Assembly (NCBI GenBank): GCA_016213645.1
Contig: JACQZY010000013.1
Coordinates: forward strand, 354,682-418,681
DNA: 64,000 nucleotides
DNA from: Actinomycetota bacterium
GTDB lineage: Bacteria; Actinomycetota; Thermoleophilia; Solirubrobacterales; JACPNS01
Direction: 5' to 3'
Shown: piece after piece, positions 35,756 through 44,956 of the stretch
Layout of the letters: every line of letters starts with the position of its first letter
Numbering within the stretch: the first letter of the stretch is position 1
The notes under the pieces: generated by a model
The model's input: the letters and a program-made list of their open reading frames with translations, nothing else
Told to the model about the DNA's origin: nothing
Database searches by the model: none
Position numbers and translations under genes: made by a program

Positions 35756-37444
35756 GTGCCCCCGGGTCTACTGGAACCACGTCTTTACCGCGCCGCTTTT
35801 GTGCCCGCGCTGCTGGCGCTGATCGTGCTGGCGTTCTCGCTGAAAGATCCGCCGCGCGGGCTCACGCCGGAACCCGTGCCGCCCACATTCAGCGCTCAGC
35901 GCTCTCTCGCGACGGCGAAGCAGCTGACCGCCGCGAATGGCGCCCGAGAATCCGGCAGCACTCAGGACGGCCGCGTCGCGGAGCTGGTTCGCGCGCGTTT
36001 CAACGAGAACGGTTTTGTCGCGCACCGCTACGACTTTCGCGCACGCACGCTGAACGGCCGCCAAACTCTCGCCAACGTCGTTGGCGTGCGCGCCGGGCCG
36101 AGCGACCGGCGGCTGGTGATCGTCGCCTCGCGCGATGGCGCGCCGGGCACGCTCTCGCAAACAAACGCGGTCGAGACCGGCGTACTGCTGGAGCTTTCCC
36201 GCGTGCTTCAGGGTCGCTCGTTTTCTCACACGCTCGTGCTGGCGTCGGTGTCCGGCGGTGCTGACGGCGGCCTCGGCGCCGAGCGCCTCGCGCGTGAACT
36301 TCGCCGGCCGGTAGACGCGGTGATCGTCTTACGCAATCTCGCGCGGCCGACCGCCGACGCCACCGTGCTTGCTCGATACGACTCGCGACTGCGTCCGGAT
36401 GTTCGTCTTGAGCGCACGCTCCAGCAAATAGCCGCGATCGAGTTTGCCGACCGCCCCACGCCGCGCGCCACCGTTGGCCAGATCGTGAGGATGGGTTTTC
36501 CGCTGGCGCTTGGCGAGCAGGCCGTTTTTCCTCAGTACGGCTTGGCCGCCGTGTCGGTCAGTCCGGGGGGCGAGGCGCTGGTGCGGCCTCAGATCGCCGA
36601 TACGAAGATGGCCGCGGCGGCCGGTCGCTCGGCGTTGCGGGCACTTACGACGTTTGATGGAGATTTTCGCCCGCTTCCGCCCGCTCCCGCCGGGTTGCGC
36701 GTGGGCGGAAAGGAGATCCCAAGTTGGTCGTTGATTTTGTTCGTCGGGATCTTGCTGCTTCCGCTGGTCGTGGTGGCTGTCGACGGCTGGGCGCGCGCTC
36801 GCCGTCGGCGCGAGTCGGCACGGCGCGGTCTACTCGCCGCACCGTTGGCGATGGCCTGGCTGGTGATCTTGGCGTTGCTTTTGCGCGGCCTGGGCGCAGT
36901 CGGTGTGATCGACGCGCCATCGCTGCCGGCCGAACCCGAGGCGCTGAGCGGATCGGCCGCCGCGGTGGTCGGTGTGATCGCGCTGCTGCTTGCGCCGGTC
37001 GGCCTGATGGTCGCCGCCGGACTGGCGAGGCGACACTCGGAACCCGGCGGCGAAGCCGGATATGCGCTGTGGCTGGCGTTCGCCGGCATCGCGGTGTTTT
37101 TCGTCAACCCGATGGCCGCGCTTTTTTGGGTGCCGTTGCTGCACATGCTGGTGATGCTGCTGCTGTCCGGCACTCGGCCGCGCCGGTTGCAGATTTGGCT
37201 GACCGCGCTCGGCGGGTTGCTGCCGGTCGCGCTTGCGCTTGCCTATTACCCGGTCGTTTTGAACATGGGACCGCTAAACACGCTGCGATTCGCCGTTTTC
37301 TTGCAGGCGGGCGGATTTGTGGGACCCGCGGCGGTGCTCGGCGCGTGCGTAGTCGTGTCCGCTGTTTTTGTCTCACTTCTGCAGTTGCACTGGTCGGCTC
37401 CGCGCCGAATGCGGACTTCGGCCACGATTCCGATCATTCGCTGA
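35756..37444 (+). CDS. degenerate M28-peptidase-like multi-spanning membrane protein
   Basis: 562 residues. An N-terminal anchor (about 12-28), an extracytoplasmic domain (about 45-310) with the layout of an M28 aminopeptidase, then seven or so membrane helices. The M28 metal ligands look lost: the usual HxD is SRD (S125-D127), the DN site reads TN (136-137), and the Glu-Glu pair reads AD (169-170). So it is probably a non-catalytic relative, perhaps a binding or scaffold protein. GTG 35756 is the start, with a TAGACT box 6 nt before. Length and TM content fit the bacterial M28/transmembrane fusions. Confidence 0.75.
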   Translation: MPPGLLEPRLYRAAFVPALLALIVLAFSLKDPPRGLTPEPVPPTFSAQRSLATAKQLTAANGARESGSTQDGRVAELVRARFNENGFVAHRYDFRARTLNGRQTLANVVGVRAGPSDRRLVIVASRDGAPGTLSQTNAVETGVLLELSRVLQGRSFSHTLVLASVSGGADGGLGAERLARELRRPVDAVIVLRNLARPTADATVLARYDSRLRPDVRLERTLQQIAAIEFADRPTPRATVGQIVRMGFPLALGEQAVFPQYGLAAVSVSPGGEALVRPQIADTKMAAAAGRSALRALTTFDGDFRPLPPAPAGLRVGGKEIPSWSLILFVGILLLPLVVVAVDGWARARRRRESARRGLLAAPLAMAWLVILALLLRGLGAVGVIDAPSLPAEPEALSGSAAAVVGVIALLLAPVGLMVAAGLARRHSEPGGEAGYALWLAFAGIAVFFVNPMAALFWVPLLHMLVMLLLSGTRPRRLQIWLTALGGLLPVALALAYYPVVLNMGPLNTLRFAVFLQAGGFVGPAAVLGACVVVSAVFVSLLQLHWSAPRRMRTSATIPIIR

Positions 37445-37626
37445 TCTTTTTTGCCGCGAAAACACCTTGAAACAGGGGTTTTGGACGGAGTTGAGCCTCG
37501 GTTCGACAATCGATGGATATAAAACCGGTCGCGCGATTCCGACAACATGATTGCGGTCGCGACGATGGTTTCGCCGGCCGCACGAGAAGCCGGCAATTCG
37601 GCTCGGCGACTCGACCAGCCCACATG

Positions 37627-37632
37627 TAATTT
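37627..37632 (+). promoter_or_regulatory. -10-like TANNNT box before small ORF
   Basis: TAATTT, 6 nt before ATG 37639. It gives some support for the small ORF. The preceding 194 nt (37445-37638) hold an imperfect AAAACACC/GGGGTTTT hairpin and nothing else I recognise. Confidence 0.4.
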
Positions 37633-37638
37633 TCCGCT

Positions 37639-37851
37639 ATGACTATCGATTTGAGAAATCGTAACTTTGAAGGTATGACTTCATCGATTCCCAGAATCAA
37701 TTACGTGGTCGATCCCGAGGCAGTAGCCGAGGCGATCATCAGCCGGGTCAGCGCACTGGCCGACGAGCGCGTGCAACATCGCCGTTCGTTGATCACGTCA
37801 GTCGAAGTGCTCGTACCCGGCGACTACGACGGTCCGGCCCTGCCGGTCTAG
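37639..37851 (+). CDS. small protein of unknown function
   Basis: 70 residues, soluble, with a plausible helix INYVVDPEAVAEAIISRVSALADER in the middle (only the pattern is noted) and a Pro/Gly C-terminus. Supported by a TAATTT box 6 nt upstream and codon bias typical of the window in the second half. Its last 54 nt overlap the end of thiL on the other strand. An internal ATG at 37675 is an alternative start. No family recognised. Confidence 0.5.
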   Translation: MTIDLRNRNFEGMTSSIPRINYVVDPEAVAEAIISRVSALADERVQHRRSLITSVEVLVPGDYDGPALPV

Positions 37852-38820
37852 AAAGTCGACCGCCCCGGCGCCACCGGCGCCGTTTGGACTCGCTTTGGTG
37901 AGCTCTCCGTCGAACCGGCCGATCGCGGTCAGTTCGCCGCCGCAGTGGCGTACCGCGTCGCGGGCCGCCGCGAAAGCGGATTCGGGCAGCGAACACAGCA
38001 GTTCATACTCCTCGCCGCTCTCTGCGGCGAACTTGTGCGGCTCGCGGCCGGTGAGCGTCGCAACCGCGGCCACGCCACCGGCCAGAGGCAGGTCCTCCAG
38101 CTCGATCCGGGCATGCAGTCCGGAGGCCTCCGCCAGCTGGGCGGCGTCGCGGGCCAGGCCGTCGGAAAGGTCGATCATTGCGGTCACGCCGTGCGTGGCC
38201 AGTGCGCGGCCCGCGCAGAAGCGCGGAAACGGCAGTAGATGGCGGTCCCGCAGCGCCTGCTCCTGCTCGCGACTGATGCCGACCACCGCCGATGAACCCA
38301 GCAATAGCTGAAGGCCGGCCGCGCTGCCGCCGAGCGCACCGGTGACCGCCAGCAGTTCGCCGTTGCTCGCGCCGTCGCGGCCGATCACATTCGCCTCGTC
38401 GACGGCGTGGCCGATCACCGTCACGGAAAGCCACAGCACCGGTGAAGCGGTCAGATCGCCACCGGCTACGACGGCGTCGCAGGTGTTCGCCACGTCCTCG
38501 ATTCCGCCGGCCAGTTCTTCAAAGTCGTCATCTCCGAAATCGCCCGGCAGACCGGCGGCCACGTAAATCTCGCCGGCCGGCACACCCATCGCGGCAAGGT
38601 CGGACAGCGCCGACGCGACGGCCTTGTGCCCGGCGGCGCGCGGTGGGGTGTAGTCCGATTTGAAATGCACGCCCTCGACCACGGCGTCGACCGAAGTGAC
38701 CACGACGCCGTCGCCGCGAACCACCGCGGCGTCGTCACCGATGCCGCGCAGCAGGCGCTCGCCGCGCGGCTGAAAACGGCGCGATAGGCGCGCGATGCGT
38801 TCGCTTTCACGATGGCCCAT
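37798..38820 (-). CDS. thiL: thiamine-monophosphate kinase
   Basis: 340 residues, normal length. ATP-dependent formation of thiamine diphosphate from the monophosphate. Motifs: GIGDDAAVV (26-34), TSVDAVVEGVHF (42-53), SALSDLAAMG, VAGGDLTASP, MIDLSDGLARD. It overlaps the small convergent ORF at its 3' end. TAAGTT lies 9 nt before ATG 38820. The neighbouring genes are unrelated to thiamine. Confidence 0.94.
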   Translation of the reverse strand: MGHRESERIARLSRRFQPRGERLLRGIGDDAAVVRGDGVVVTSVDAVVEGVHFKSDYTPPRAAGHKAVASALSDLAAMGVPAGEIYVAAGLPGDFGDDDFEELAGGIEDVANTCDAVVAGGDLTASPVLWLSVTVIGHAVDEANVIGRDGASNGELLAVTGALGGSAAGLQLLLGSSAVVGISREQEQALRDRHLLPFPRFCAGRALATHGVTAMIDLSDGLARDAAQLAEASGLHARIELEDLPLAGGVAAVATLTGREPHKFAAESGEEYELLCSLPESAFAAARDAVRHCGGELTAIGRFDGELTKASPNGAGGAGAVDFLDRQGRTVVVAGYEHFD

Positions 38821-38917
38821 GACGTTCAGAACTTACCGGCGCGGCGGCCGCTAAGGCCGCCTAGGACGCGCAGGCATCCGCGATCGCCACTTTGCCGACG
38901 ACGACTGCCGCCGCCGC

Positions 38918-40231
38918 TCACGGCGAAAAGGGAATCGCGATTGCCATCGTGTAGCCGCTCAGCAGCACCGTGGCGGCGACCAGCGCGCGATCTCGTGAGA
39001 CCGCCGCGAACGGCAACAACCACAGCATGTACCACGGCACCAGCCAGGCGGATGCCAGCAGCACGCCAAAGGTCGCCCAGCCGGCGTTGGCAAGCCATGT
39101 CTCTGGCCGTCGCCACGTGCGCACGAGCAGCAAGACCACGACCGCCGCCAGCACCAGCACGAACAGGCCGCGCGTGACGTCGATCGCGGCGGCGTGATCG
39201 AGCGACTGAAAGAGCCGGCCGAGCGCATCCACGGTGACCTGCGGTAGCGAGTAGCGACTGGTGCGGTCTTGGTTGGACGACAGCAGATTCAGGCCGTTGA
39301 GTGCGTCGGAGCCGAATATCAGCAGGGCGGTGAGCGGCGCAAGCACCGCCGCCGCGAACATTCCAGTGAACATCGAGCGCTTGTCGCGCGCCGCGGCCAG
39401 CATGAATGGCAGCGGAACCAGCGCCGACGCCTTCACCCCGGCGGCGAGCGTGGCGATCAGTCCGCCCGCTCGTTCGCGTCCGCGCACCGCCGCCGACACG
39501 CCGCCGAACACAAGCAGCATCGTCAGCGCCTCATTGTGCGCCCCGGCGACCACGTGTACAAGCATCGCGGGACACAGGCCCACGAGCACGATCGCACGGT
39601 TGCCGCCGGCTTCGACGCGATCGGCGAGATCGCCCGCGATACGTACAAGCCACAGCGCGGCCCCCGCCGCGACTGCCTTCAGCGTCCAGAAAGCCGCCGG
39701 CACCGAAAGCTTCGCCAGCGGGTAGATCAGCAACGTGAAGAACGGGCCGTACACGTTTACCGCATCCTTGGACCCGGCGTAGCCGAAGACCGGATCACGG
39801 GGAATGTCGAACGGCCGGTGAGAGTATGGGTTGAGTCCGTGGTCCACGCCCAGCCGTGCATAGGCGATGTAGCTGAAGACGTCTTGCGAGAGCAGCGGCG
39901 GCGCGAGCGTGAAGATGGCGAACAGACCGATCACGGTGGCCCACAACGCGCGCCGGTCGATCCGCGGCGCCAGCATCACCAGCACCGCGAACAAGATGCT
40001 CGCCGCGATCAGCACGCGGTAATAGGTCCATCCCGCGCCCGGCAAGGCAAGTGCGTCGATGCCCGCGAAGCGCCAGACACCCAGCAGCCAGTCAGGCGAA
40101 CTTCCGGCCGTCGCGAGCACGATGCGGGATCCCGCCACGGCCGGCGCCACCGCCAGCCATATCGAGACGGCGACAAACGACGCAAGCACGGCGCGCGCCG
40201 CGAGCGAGCCTGCTTTCGGGGTCTTACTCAC
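38918..40231 (-). CDS. polyprenol-phosphate-mannose-dependent mannosyltransferase-like (MptA/MptB/GT87-type) membrane protein
   Basis: 437 residues, about 11-12 membrane helices. GT-C fold signature: an acidic first loop with SQDVFSYIAYARLGVDHGLNPY (pattern at about 115-135) followed by YGPFFTLLIYP. This is the layout of actinobacterial MptB/DUF2029 lipid-linked mannosyltransferases; the donor would be polyprenyl-phosphate-mannose. The GTG start at 40231 lies 9 nt after the stop of the penicillin-binding protein, with a TAACGT box 6 nt before it inside that gene's end. Exact glycan unknown. Confidence 0.8.
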   Translation of the reverse strand: MSKTPKAGSLAARAVLASFVAVSIWLAVAPAVAGSRIVLATAGSSPDWLLGVWRFAGIDALALPGAGWTYYRVLIAASILFAVLVMLAPRIDRRALWATVIGLFAIFTLAPPLLSQDVFSYIAYARLGVDHGLNPYSHRPFDIPRDPVFGYAGSKDAVNVYGPFFTLLIYPLAKLSVPAAFWTLKAVAAGAALWLVRIAGDLADRVEAGGNRAIVLVGLCPAMLVHVVAGAHNEALTMLLVFGGVSAAVRGRERAGGLIATLAAGVKASALVPLPFMLAAARDKRSMFTGMFAAAVLAPLTALLIFGSDALNGLNLLSSNQDRTSRYSLPQVTVDALGRLFQSLDHAAAIDVTRGLFVLVLAAVVVLLLVRTWRRPETWLANAGWATFGVLLASAWLVPWYMLWLLPFAAVSRDRALVAATVLLSGYTMAIAIPFSP

Positions 40232-40237
40232 GCGCGG

Positions 40238-40243
40238 ACGTTA
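40238..40243 (-). promoter_or_regulatory. -10-like TANNNT box, leaderless mannosyltransferase
   Basis: TAACGT on the - strand, 6 nt before GTG 40231, overlapping the stop codon of the upstream gene. Confidence 0.4.
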
Positions 40244-42370
40244 TCCGGGTGCGACGGCGCCGGGTGTGTCGGGCGCCGGTGTGGGCGCGGGCGCGGGTGC
40301 CGGTTCGGCGGGCGTTTGCTTTGGCGGTTTCGTCTCGGGGTCCTTGTTGTCGCCGTTGTCTTTGCCGCCGTCGTTCTTGCCGTCGTTCTTGTCCTTCTTC
40401 TTTTTCTTCTTGCCCTCGCTGTACGCCTCGCCGGTCGGGCCGCCGCCTTCCTTCTTGCCAAGGGTTGCGTACTTGCCGCTGAAGGTGTGGCCTTCGAACG
40501 GCTCTTTGGGCTCCGGCCATTCCTTGCAGTGGTCGCCCTGGGCCTTTGCCATGAACTTGCCCCAGATCGTGGCCGGAGCCGTGCCGCCGGCCATGCCGGG
40601 CATCGAGATACCGGCGTCGGGATAGCCCACCCAGACCGCCGCCGAGAACACCGGGGTGTAGCCCACAAACCAGGCATCCTTGAAGTTGTCGGTGGTGCCG
40701 GTCTTTCCGGCCGCGGGGCAGGTGAAGTAGTTGCGCGTGCCGGTGCCTGTGCCGCCGGTCACGTTGGCGCGCAGGATCTTTGTTGCCTCGAAGGTGACGC
40801 CGTCCTTCAGCACCTTTACGCGCTGTGGCTTGCCGATGTCGTCGGTCTTGCCTCCAGGGAAGATCACCTTCTCGATCGCCTCCGGCTGCGCGCGCACTCC
40901 GCCCGCCGAGATCGTCGCGTAGGCGCGGCTCATCTCCAACGGCGACACGCCGCGCTCCAATCCGCCAAGGCTCTCCGCCGGATAGCCGTTCAGCTTCGAG
41001 CGGATGCCCAGCAAGCGTGCCGTGTCGCGCACGTTCTTGGGTCCCACGTCCATCGCGAGCTGGATGTAGACGGCGTTGTCGGAGGAGGTGGTTGCACGTA
41101 CGAGGTTGATGTTGCCGCTGTAGCTGTTGCTGTAGGTCTTGACTTTGATCGGACCCCACGGCGAGCTCTTGATGTTGATCGGATGCGAGTTGTAGGTGGT
41201 CGATTCGGGGTCGATGCCCTGGCGCAGCGCGGTCACCAGCGCCATCGTCTTGAACGAAGATCCCGGCTGGCGATGTCCCTGCGCCGCGAGGTTGAACTGA
41301 CTCTGCCCGTAGCCGCCGCTGGAGGCCATCGTGCGGATGTGACCGGTGCGCGGGTCGATCGCCACGATTGCGCCGCTTGGGCCGCTCAACGTGCTGTTGA
41401 TCGCTGCGCGCGCCGCGTCCTGGAGCTTGCGGTCGATGGTCGTGTAGACCTTCAGTCCGCCTCGACGCATCGTATTGATGCCGTACTTGTCGATCAGACG
41501 CTGCTTTACGTAGTCGAAGAAGTACGGCTCGCGGATGCGCGTGTAGCGAGTGCCGCGTTTGACGCGGACTGGTTCCGCGATCGCCGCGTTCTTTTCGGAG
41601 TCCGTGATGTAGCCGAGCTCGGCCATTTTGGCGAGCACTTCGTTGCGGCGCTCGATCGCGCCCTTCGGGTTGAGGAACGGGTTGTACTCGCTGGGCGCCT
41701 GCGGCAGACCGGCAAGTAGCGCACACTCGGACAGGCCGATGTCTTTCGCGTTCTTCGCGAAGAAGGTCTGCGACGCCGCCTGCACACCCATCGCGCTTTG
41801 ACCGCCGACGGTCCCGTACGGTGCGGTGTTCAGATAGGCCTGCAGGATCCAGCGCTTGGAGTGTTCCTGTTCGAGTTCGCTGGCCAGCTTGGCCTCGCGG
41901 ATCTTTCGCTTGTAGTCGCGCTTGGGCTCCGCGATGTAGAGGTTGCGCACCAGTTGCATCGTGATCGTCGAACCGCCCTGAACGGTCTTGCCGCTTGTCA
42001 GGTTGCGCACCGCTGCGCGCACGATCGCGCTGTAGTCCACGCCGGTGTGCTTGTAGAAGCGCTCGTCCTCGATCGCGACGGTGGCGTCTTTGCAGTCTTG
42101 CGGCAGGTTCGACCACGCGAGCGGCGTGCTGATCTCGTCGGACTGGATGTAGCCGAGCAGCGAACCGTCAACCGCGTAGACACTGCTGGTGAGACCGCGG
42201 TTGACCGGTTTGCCCAGCTCCGGTGCGCTTGCGGCTATTGCGACCACGTAGCCAAGCGCGCTGAAGCCGACGATCGCGCCCAGCGTGAGGGCGATCACAA
42301 ACATCAACGCGAGTGGTCCGTGGGCGCGTCCGCGGCTACGGCGGCGTTTTCTTCTCTGGCGTGCGGTCAT
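40241..42370 (-). CDS. class A penicillin-binding protein (PBP1A-type)
   Basis: 709 residues, bifunctional peptidoglycan synthase. Short basic N-terminus, one membrane anchor (about 19-47), GT51 glycosyltransferase with catalytic E101 in EDERFYKHTGVD and GGSTITMQLVRN, then transpeptidase with S371-x-x-K374 (SSFK), S430-D-N and K556-T-G-T. The tail (about 650-709) is Lys-rich then Pro/Ala-rich. Length and motif spacing are normal, so both activities should be intact. Located beside a lipid-linked mannosyltransferase, consistent with a cell-envelope gene group. Confidence 0.95.
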   Translation of the reverse strand: MTARQRRKRRRSRGRAHGPLALMFVIALTLGAIVGFSALGYVVAIAASAPELGKPVNRGLTSSVYAVDGSLLGYIQSDEISTPLAWSNLPQDCKDATVAIEDERFYKHTGVDYSAIVRAAVRNLTSGKTVQGGSTITMQLVRNLYIAEPKRDYKRKIREAKLASELEQEHSKRWILQAYLNTAPYGTVGGQSAMGVQAASQTFFAKNAKDIGLSECALLAGLPQAPSEYNPFLNPKGAIERRNEVLAKMAELGYITDSEKNAAIAEPVRVKRGTRYTRIREPYFFDYVKQRLIDKYGINTMRRGGLKVYTTIDRKLQDAARAAINSTLSGPSGAIVAIDPRTGHIRTMASSGGYGQSQFNLAAQGHRQPGSSFKTMALVTALRQGIDPESTTYNSHPINIKSSPWGPIKVKTYSNSYSGNINLVRATTSSDNAVYIQLAMDVGPKNVRDTARLLGIRSKLNGYPAESLGGLERGVSPLEMSRAYATISAGGVRAQPEAIEKVIFPGGKTDDIGKPQRVKVLKDGVTFEATKILRANVTGGTGTGTRNYFTCPAAGKTGTTDNFKDAWFVGYTPVFSAAVWVGYPDAGISMPGMAGGTAPATIWGKFMAKAQGDHCKEWPEPKEPFEGHTFSGKYATLGKKEGGGPTGEAYSEGKKKKKKDKNDGKNDGGKDNGDNKDPETKPPKQTPAEPAPAPAPTPAPDTPGAVAPG

Positions 42371-42473
42371 CTTTGTAAATGGTCGAGCGGTGCCCGCGGT
42401 CCGTGCGGCGACTTTCAGGCTCTAAACACTGATTCGCCGGGCTTGGTTGCGGGCCTGCGGGACTGCGCGTCCG

Positions 42474-43259
42474 CTAGCCGACCGGTGCTTCGAGCATATC
42501 CGCGCCGTCGAGCAGAACAATCGCTCGCTCGCGGGCCGCGATCCGCCGCTTAACCTCGTCGTGCGCGGTGGTCTTGAAGCAGACCTTCAGCTCAATGCGG
42601 TCATGCGCGCATTCGCCGAACTGCACGGTCATGTCTTCCATCTTCTCGCGCAGCAGCTTCAGCGCTTCGGCGCCGTGCGGCGGCGTCACCCACACGGAGG
42701 CGTCGGCGTCCACCTCGTCGCCCGCGATCGTGTAGTTCTCCAGTGGACCGGAGGCGATTGCCTCGTTGGGCACGACCAGACGGTGTCCGCTGGGCAGACG
42801 GATGAATGTGTAGGTGAGAGTGATGTCTTCGACACGGCCGCGGTTGCCGTCCCACTCGACCACGTCGCCGATGCGAAACGGCTGCACCGTCGCCAGCATC
42901 AGACCGGCCACGCCGTTGGCCAGTGGCCCGCGCGCGGCCAGGCCGACGGCGATTCCCAGCACGGCGGAGCTTGCCAGCAGCGTGTTGGCGAGCGGACGCA
43001 ACTGGTCGATCTGCGCCAGCGCCAGCCCCAGCCCGACAAGCACGATCGCGGTGGCGACGAGACGGCGCACGAGGCGAAGCCGCGTGACAGTTGCCTGTGA
43101 GAGTTCGTCGCGCGAGAGCCTGCCGGTGACCCGCTTACCGTTGCGCGTGACGACCAGGTCCACGAGCTTGGCAACCACCAGCGCCGTGGCGAAGATGATC
43201 GCGGCGTGGATGAGGTCCGTGTTGGACTCAAAGAATGACTTTTCCGCAGCTTGAATCAT
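42474..43259 (-). CDS. small-conductance mechanosensitive channel (MscS family)
   Basis: 261 residues, three membrane helices (about 20-35, 65-85, 95-125) and a cytoplasmic beta domain with QPFRIGDVVEWDGNRGRVEDI and PSGHRLVVPNEAI. The pore helix Gly/Ala stretch is VLGIAVGLAARGPLANGVAGL. ATG 43259 is the sensible start; upstream in-frame codons run back through the divergent proline-rich gene. It releases ions at hypo-osmotic shock, which fits the trehalose genes in the same region. Confidence 0.93.
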   Translation of the reverse strand: MIQAAEKSFFESNTDLIHAAIIFATALVVAKLVDLVVTRNGKRVTGRLSRDELSQATVTRLRLVRRLVATAIVLVGLGLALAQIDQLRPLANTLLASSAVLGIAVGLAARGPLANGVAGLMLATVQPFRIGDVVEWDGNRGRVEDITLTYTFIRLPSGHRLVVPNEAIASGPLENYTIAGDEVDADASVWVTPPHGAEALKLLREKMEDMTVQFGECAHDRIELKVCFKTTAHDEVKRRIAARERAIVLLDGADMLEAPVG

Positions 43260-43314
43260 GGTCGGATCGGTGGGGCCGGACGAGACGCCGGTCCCAGAGG
43301 CCACAATATGGGGC

Positions 43315-44895
43315 GTGTCCGACGACCACAGAGAAGAGCGCGGGGAACAGCGCGGCGAAGGCCCTGGAGCAAACGCGCCGCCCCAACCCGGTCCGGGGGC
43401 GGGCCCGCCTTCGCCTCCGCCGGGCGTGCAACCGGCGGCGCCATGGCCGCCGCAATCGCCCGGACAGGGCATTCCCGCTCAGTCGCCCGGCACCTCCGCG
43501 CCCTGGGGTCCGGTGCCCGGCGAACCGCCTCCGTGGGACGCGCGACCGGCGCGGCAAGACACGTTCGGCCCGCCGCCTGTGTCGGCGCCGTACCCGTATC
43601 CGCCGCCGGCGAATCCGGTGAACCAGCAGTATCAGCCTTCGGCCGGTCAGCCTGGACAAGTTCCGCCTCCGCAAGCTGCGTACGGTCCGCCGCATCCCGG
43701 GCAAGTTCCGCAACAGGGCCAGTACGCACCACCTCAGCCCGGGCAAGTTCCGCCCCCGGGCGCCTACGGGCCGCCCCAACCCGGACAGGTCCCGCCCCCG
43801 CAGGGCGCCTTCGGGCCGCCCCAGCCCGGACCGGTCCCACCCCCGCCGGGCGCCTACGGGCCGCCCCAGCCCGACCCGTTTGCACCGCCGTCCCAGTCGC
43901 AGGCCCAGACTCATCCCCATCCCCATCCGTACGCGCAGCCGCAGCCGCAGCCGTACGCGCCCCCCGGTTACGTCTTGCCCCCCGGCCAGCAGCGGTATCC
44001 AGGGCCGTATCCGCCGCCCGGCCAACCGGCGCCGGGTCAGATATGGCAGACAGTGCAACCGCCCGTCCCTGCCAAAACCGGCGCTGATGGCTGGCCGTGG
44101 TGGTACAGCCTCGCCAGTTTCGGCATCGGCATCGTGGCGTTGTTATTCGTGATCGGCATCTTTGGCGCCGTCTACACGGGGGCCGGCGGTGACGTCGAGG
44201 ATCCGGCATTTCTCGTGATCGCGACAATTGTGCAGGGCTTGATTTTTGCCGGCGCGGCAATCGGCATGGCGCGCATGAACGGTCCAGTCAGCGCGGTGGA
44301 CTTTGGTCTGCGCCGCGCACGCCTCGGCCCGACGATCGGAAAGATCGCCGCCGTTCTGGCCATCTACTTCGTGGCACTGAGCGTCTACTCCGCACTTGTC
44401 CATCTCACGCCCGACGACTCCGCCGACAAACTCGGCGCCGCCGACGGCGCTCTGGGCATGATCGGATTTGTGGTGATGGCCGCGATGGTCGCGCCCGTTG
44501 CGGAGGAGTTCTTCTTTCGCGGGATGGTTTTTCGCTCGCTCGCCAACGGCATCGGAGTGGCCGGCGGCGCGATCGTTTCGGGGTTGATCTTCGGCGCCAT
44601 GCACATCGACTCGCTTGACCATGACCGGCTGTTGCAGGTCGTGCCGCTCGCGTTGCTTGGCGTGCTGTTTGCGGTGCTATACGCGTGGAGCGGAACGCTC
44701 TATTCCACAATCGCGCTGCACGCCACCAACAACGCACTAGCCGTGATCGTTTACTCCAGCGATCACAATTCCACGCTCGGATTGGCGATGGGGGCAGCGG
44801 CCTGGGTGTTGATGATGGCCTTTTGCCTGACCGGATGGCGTTTGACCGATCGCGGCGCGACCGGCGTGGAACAACCTCCGCGGCCCGGGCCCTGA
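43315..44895 (+). CDS. proline-rich CPBP-family intramembrane metalloprotease
   Basis: 526 residues from GTG 43315. About 250 N-terminal residues are Pro/Gln/Gly repeats of the type PPQPGQVPPPGAYG, followed by a CPBP (Abi) domain of eight helices. The three catalytic motifs are EEFFFR (E397, E398, R402), FGAMH (H430) and HATNN (H469, N472). GTG 43315 is preferred over ATG 43258, which would overlap the start of the divergent mscS; CACAAT at 43302-43307 lies 7 nt before it. CPBP proteins cleave membrane partners or CAAX-like tails; the partner is unknown here. Confidence 0.85.
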   Translation: MSDDHREERGEQRGEGPGANAPPQPGPGAGPPSPPPGVQPAAPWPPQSPGQGIPAQSPGTSAPWGPVPGEPPPWDARPARQDTFGPPPVSAPYPYPPPANPVNQQYQPSAGQPGQVPPPQAAYGPPHPGQVPQQGQYAPPQPGQVPPPGAYGPPQPGQVPPPQGAFGPPQPGPVPPPPGAYGPPQPDPFAPPSQSQAQTHPHPHPYAQPQPQPYAPPGYVLPPGQQRYPGPYPPPGQPAPGQIWQTVQPPVPAKTGADGWPWWYSLASFGIGIVALLFVIGIFGAVYTGAGGDVEDPAFLVIATIVQGLIFAGAAIGMARMNGPVSAVDFGLRRARLGPTIGKIAAVLAIYFVALSVYSALVHLTPDDSADKLGAADGALGMIGFVVMAAMVAPVAEEFFFRGMVFRSLANGIGVAGGAIVSGLIFGAMHIDSLDHDRLLQVVPLALLGVLFAVLYAWSGTLYSTIALHATNNALAVIVYSSDHNSTLGLAMGAAAWVLMMAFCLTGWRLTDRGATGVEQPPRPGP

Positions 44896-44944
44896 TCCAA
44901 TGGCTGTTGCTCGTATTTTTGCGTCGGACGGCACAGCGGTCGAT

Positions 44945-44950
44945 TACTCT
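44945..44950 (+). promoter_or_regulatory. -10-like TANNNT box, leaderless L,D-transpeptidase
   Basis: TACTCT, 6 nt before GTG 44957. It supports this start, which puts the signal peptide at the N-terminus. Confidence 0.45.
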
Positions 44951-44956
44951 CGCCTC

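Noticed and set aside
39269..41719. Long + strand open frame of 816 codons
   Set aside because: It is antisense to the mannosyltransferase and penicillin-binding protein genes, which have complete catalytic motifs. High-GC third positions keep the opposite frame open.
40224..42116. 630-codon - strand frame over the PBP gene
   Set aside because: Shifted frame of the real PBP; composition is Arg/Gln-rich nonsense while the true frame has all PBP motifs.
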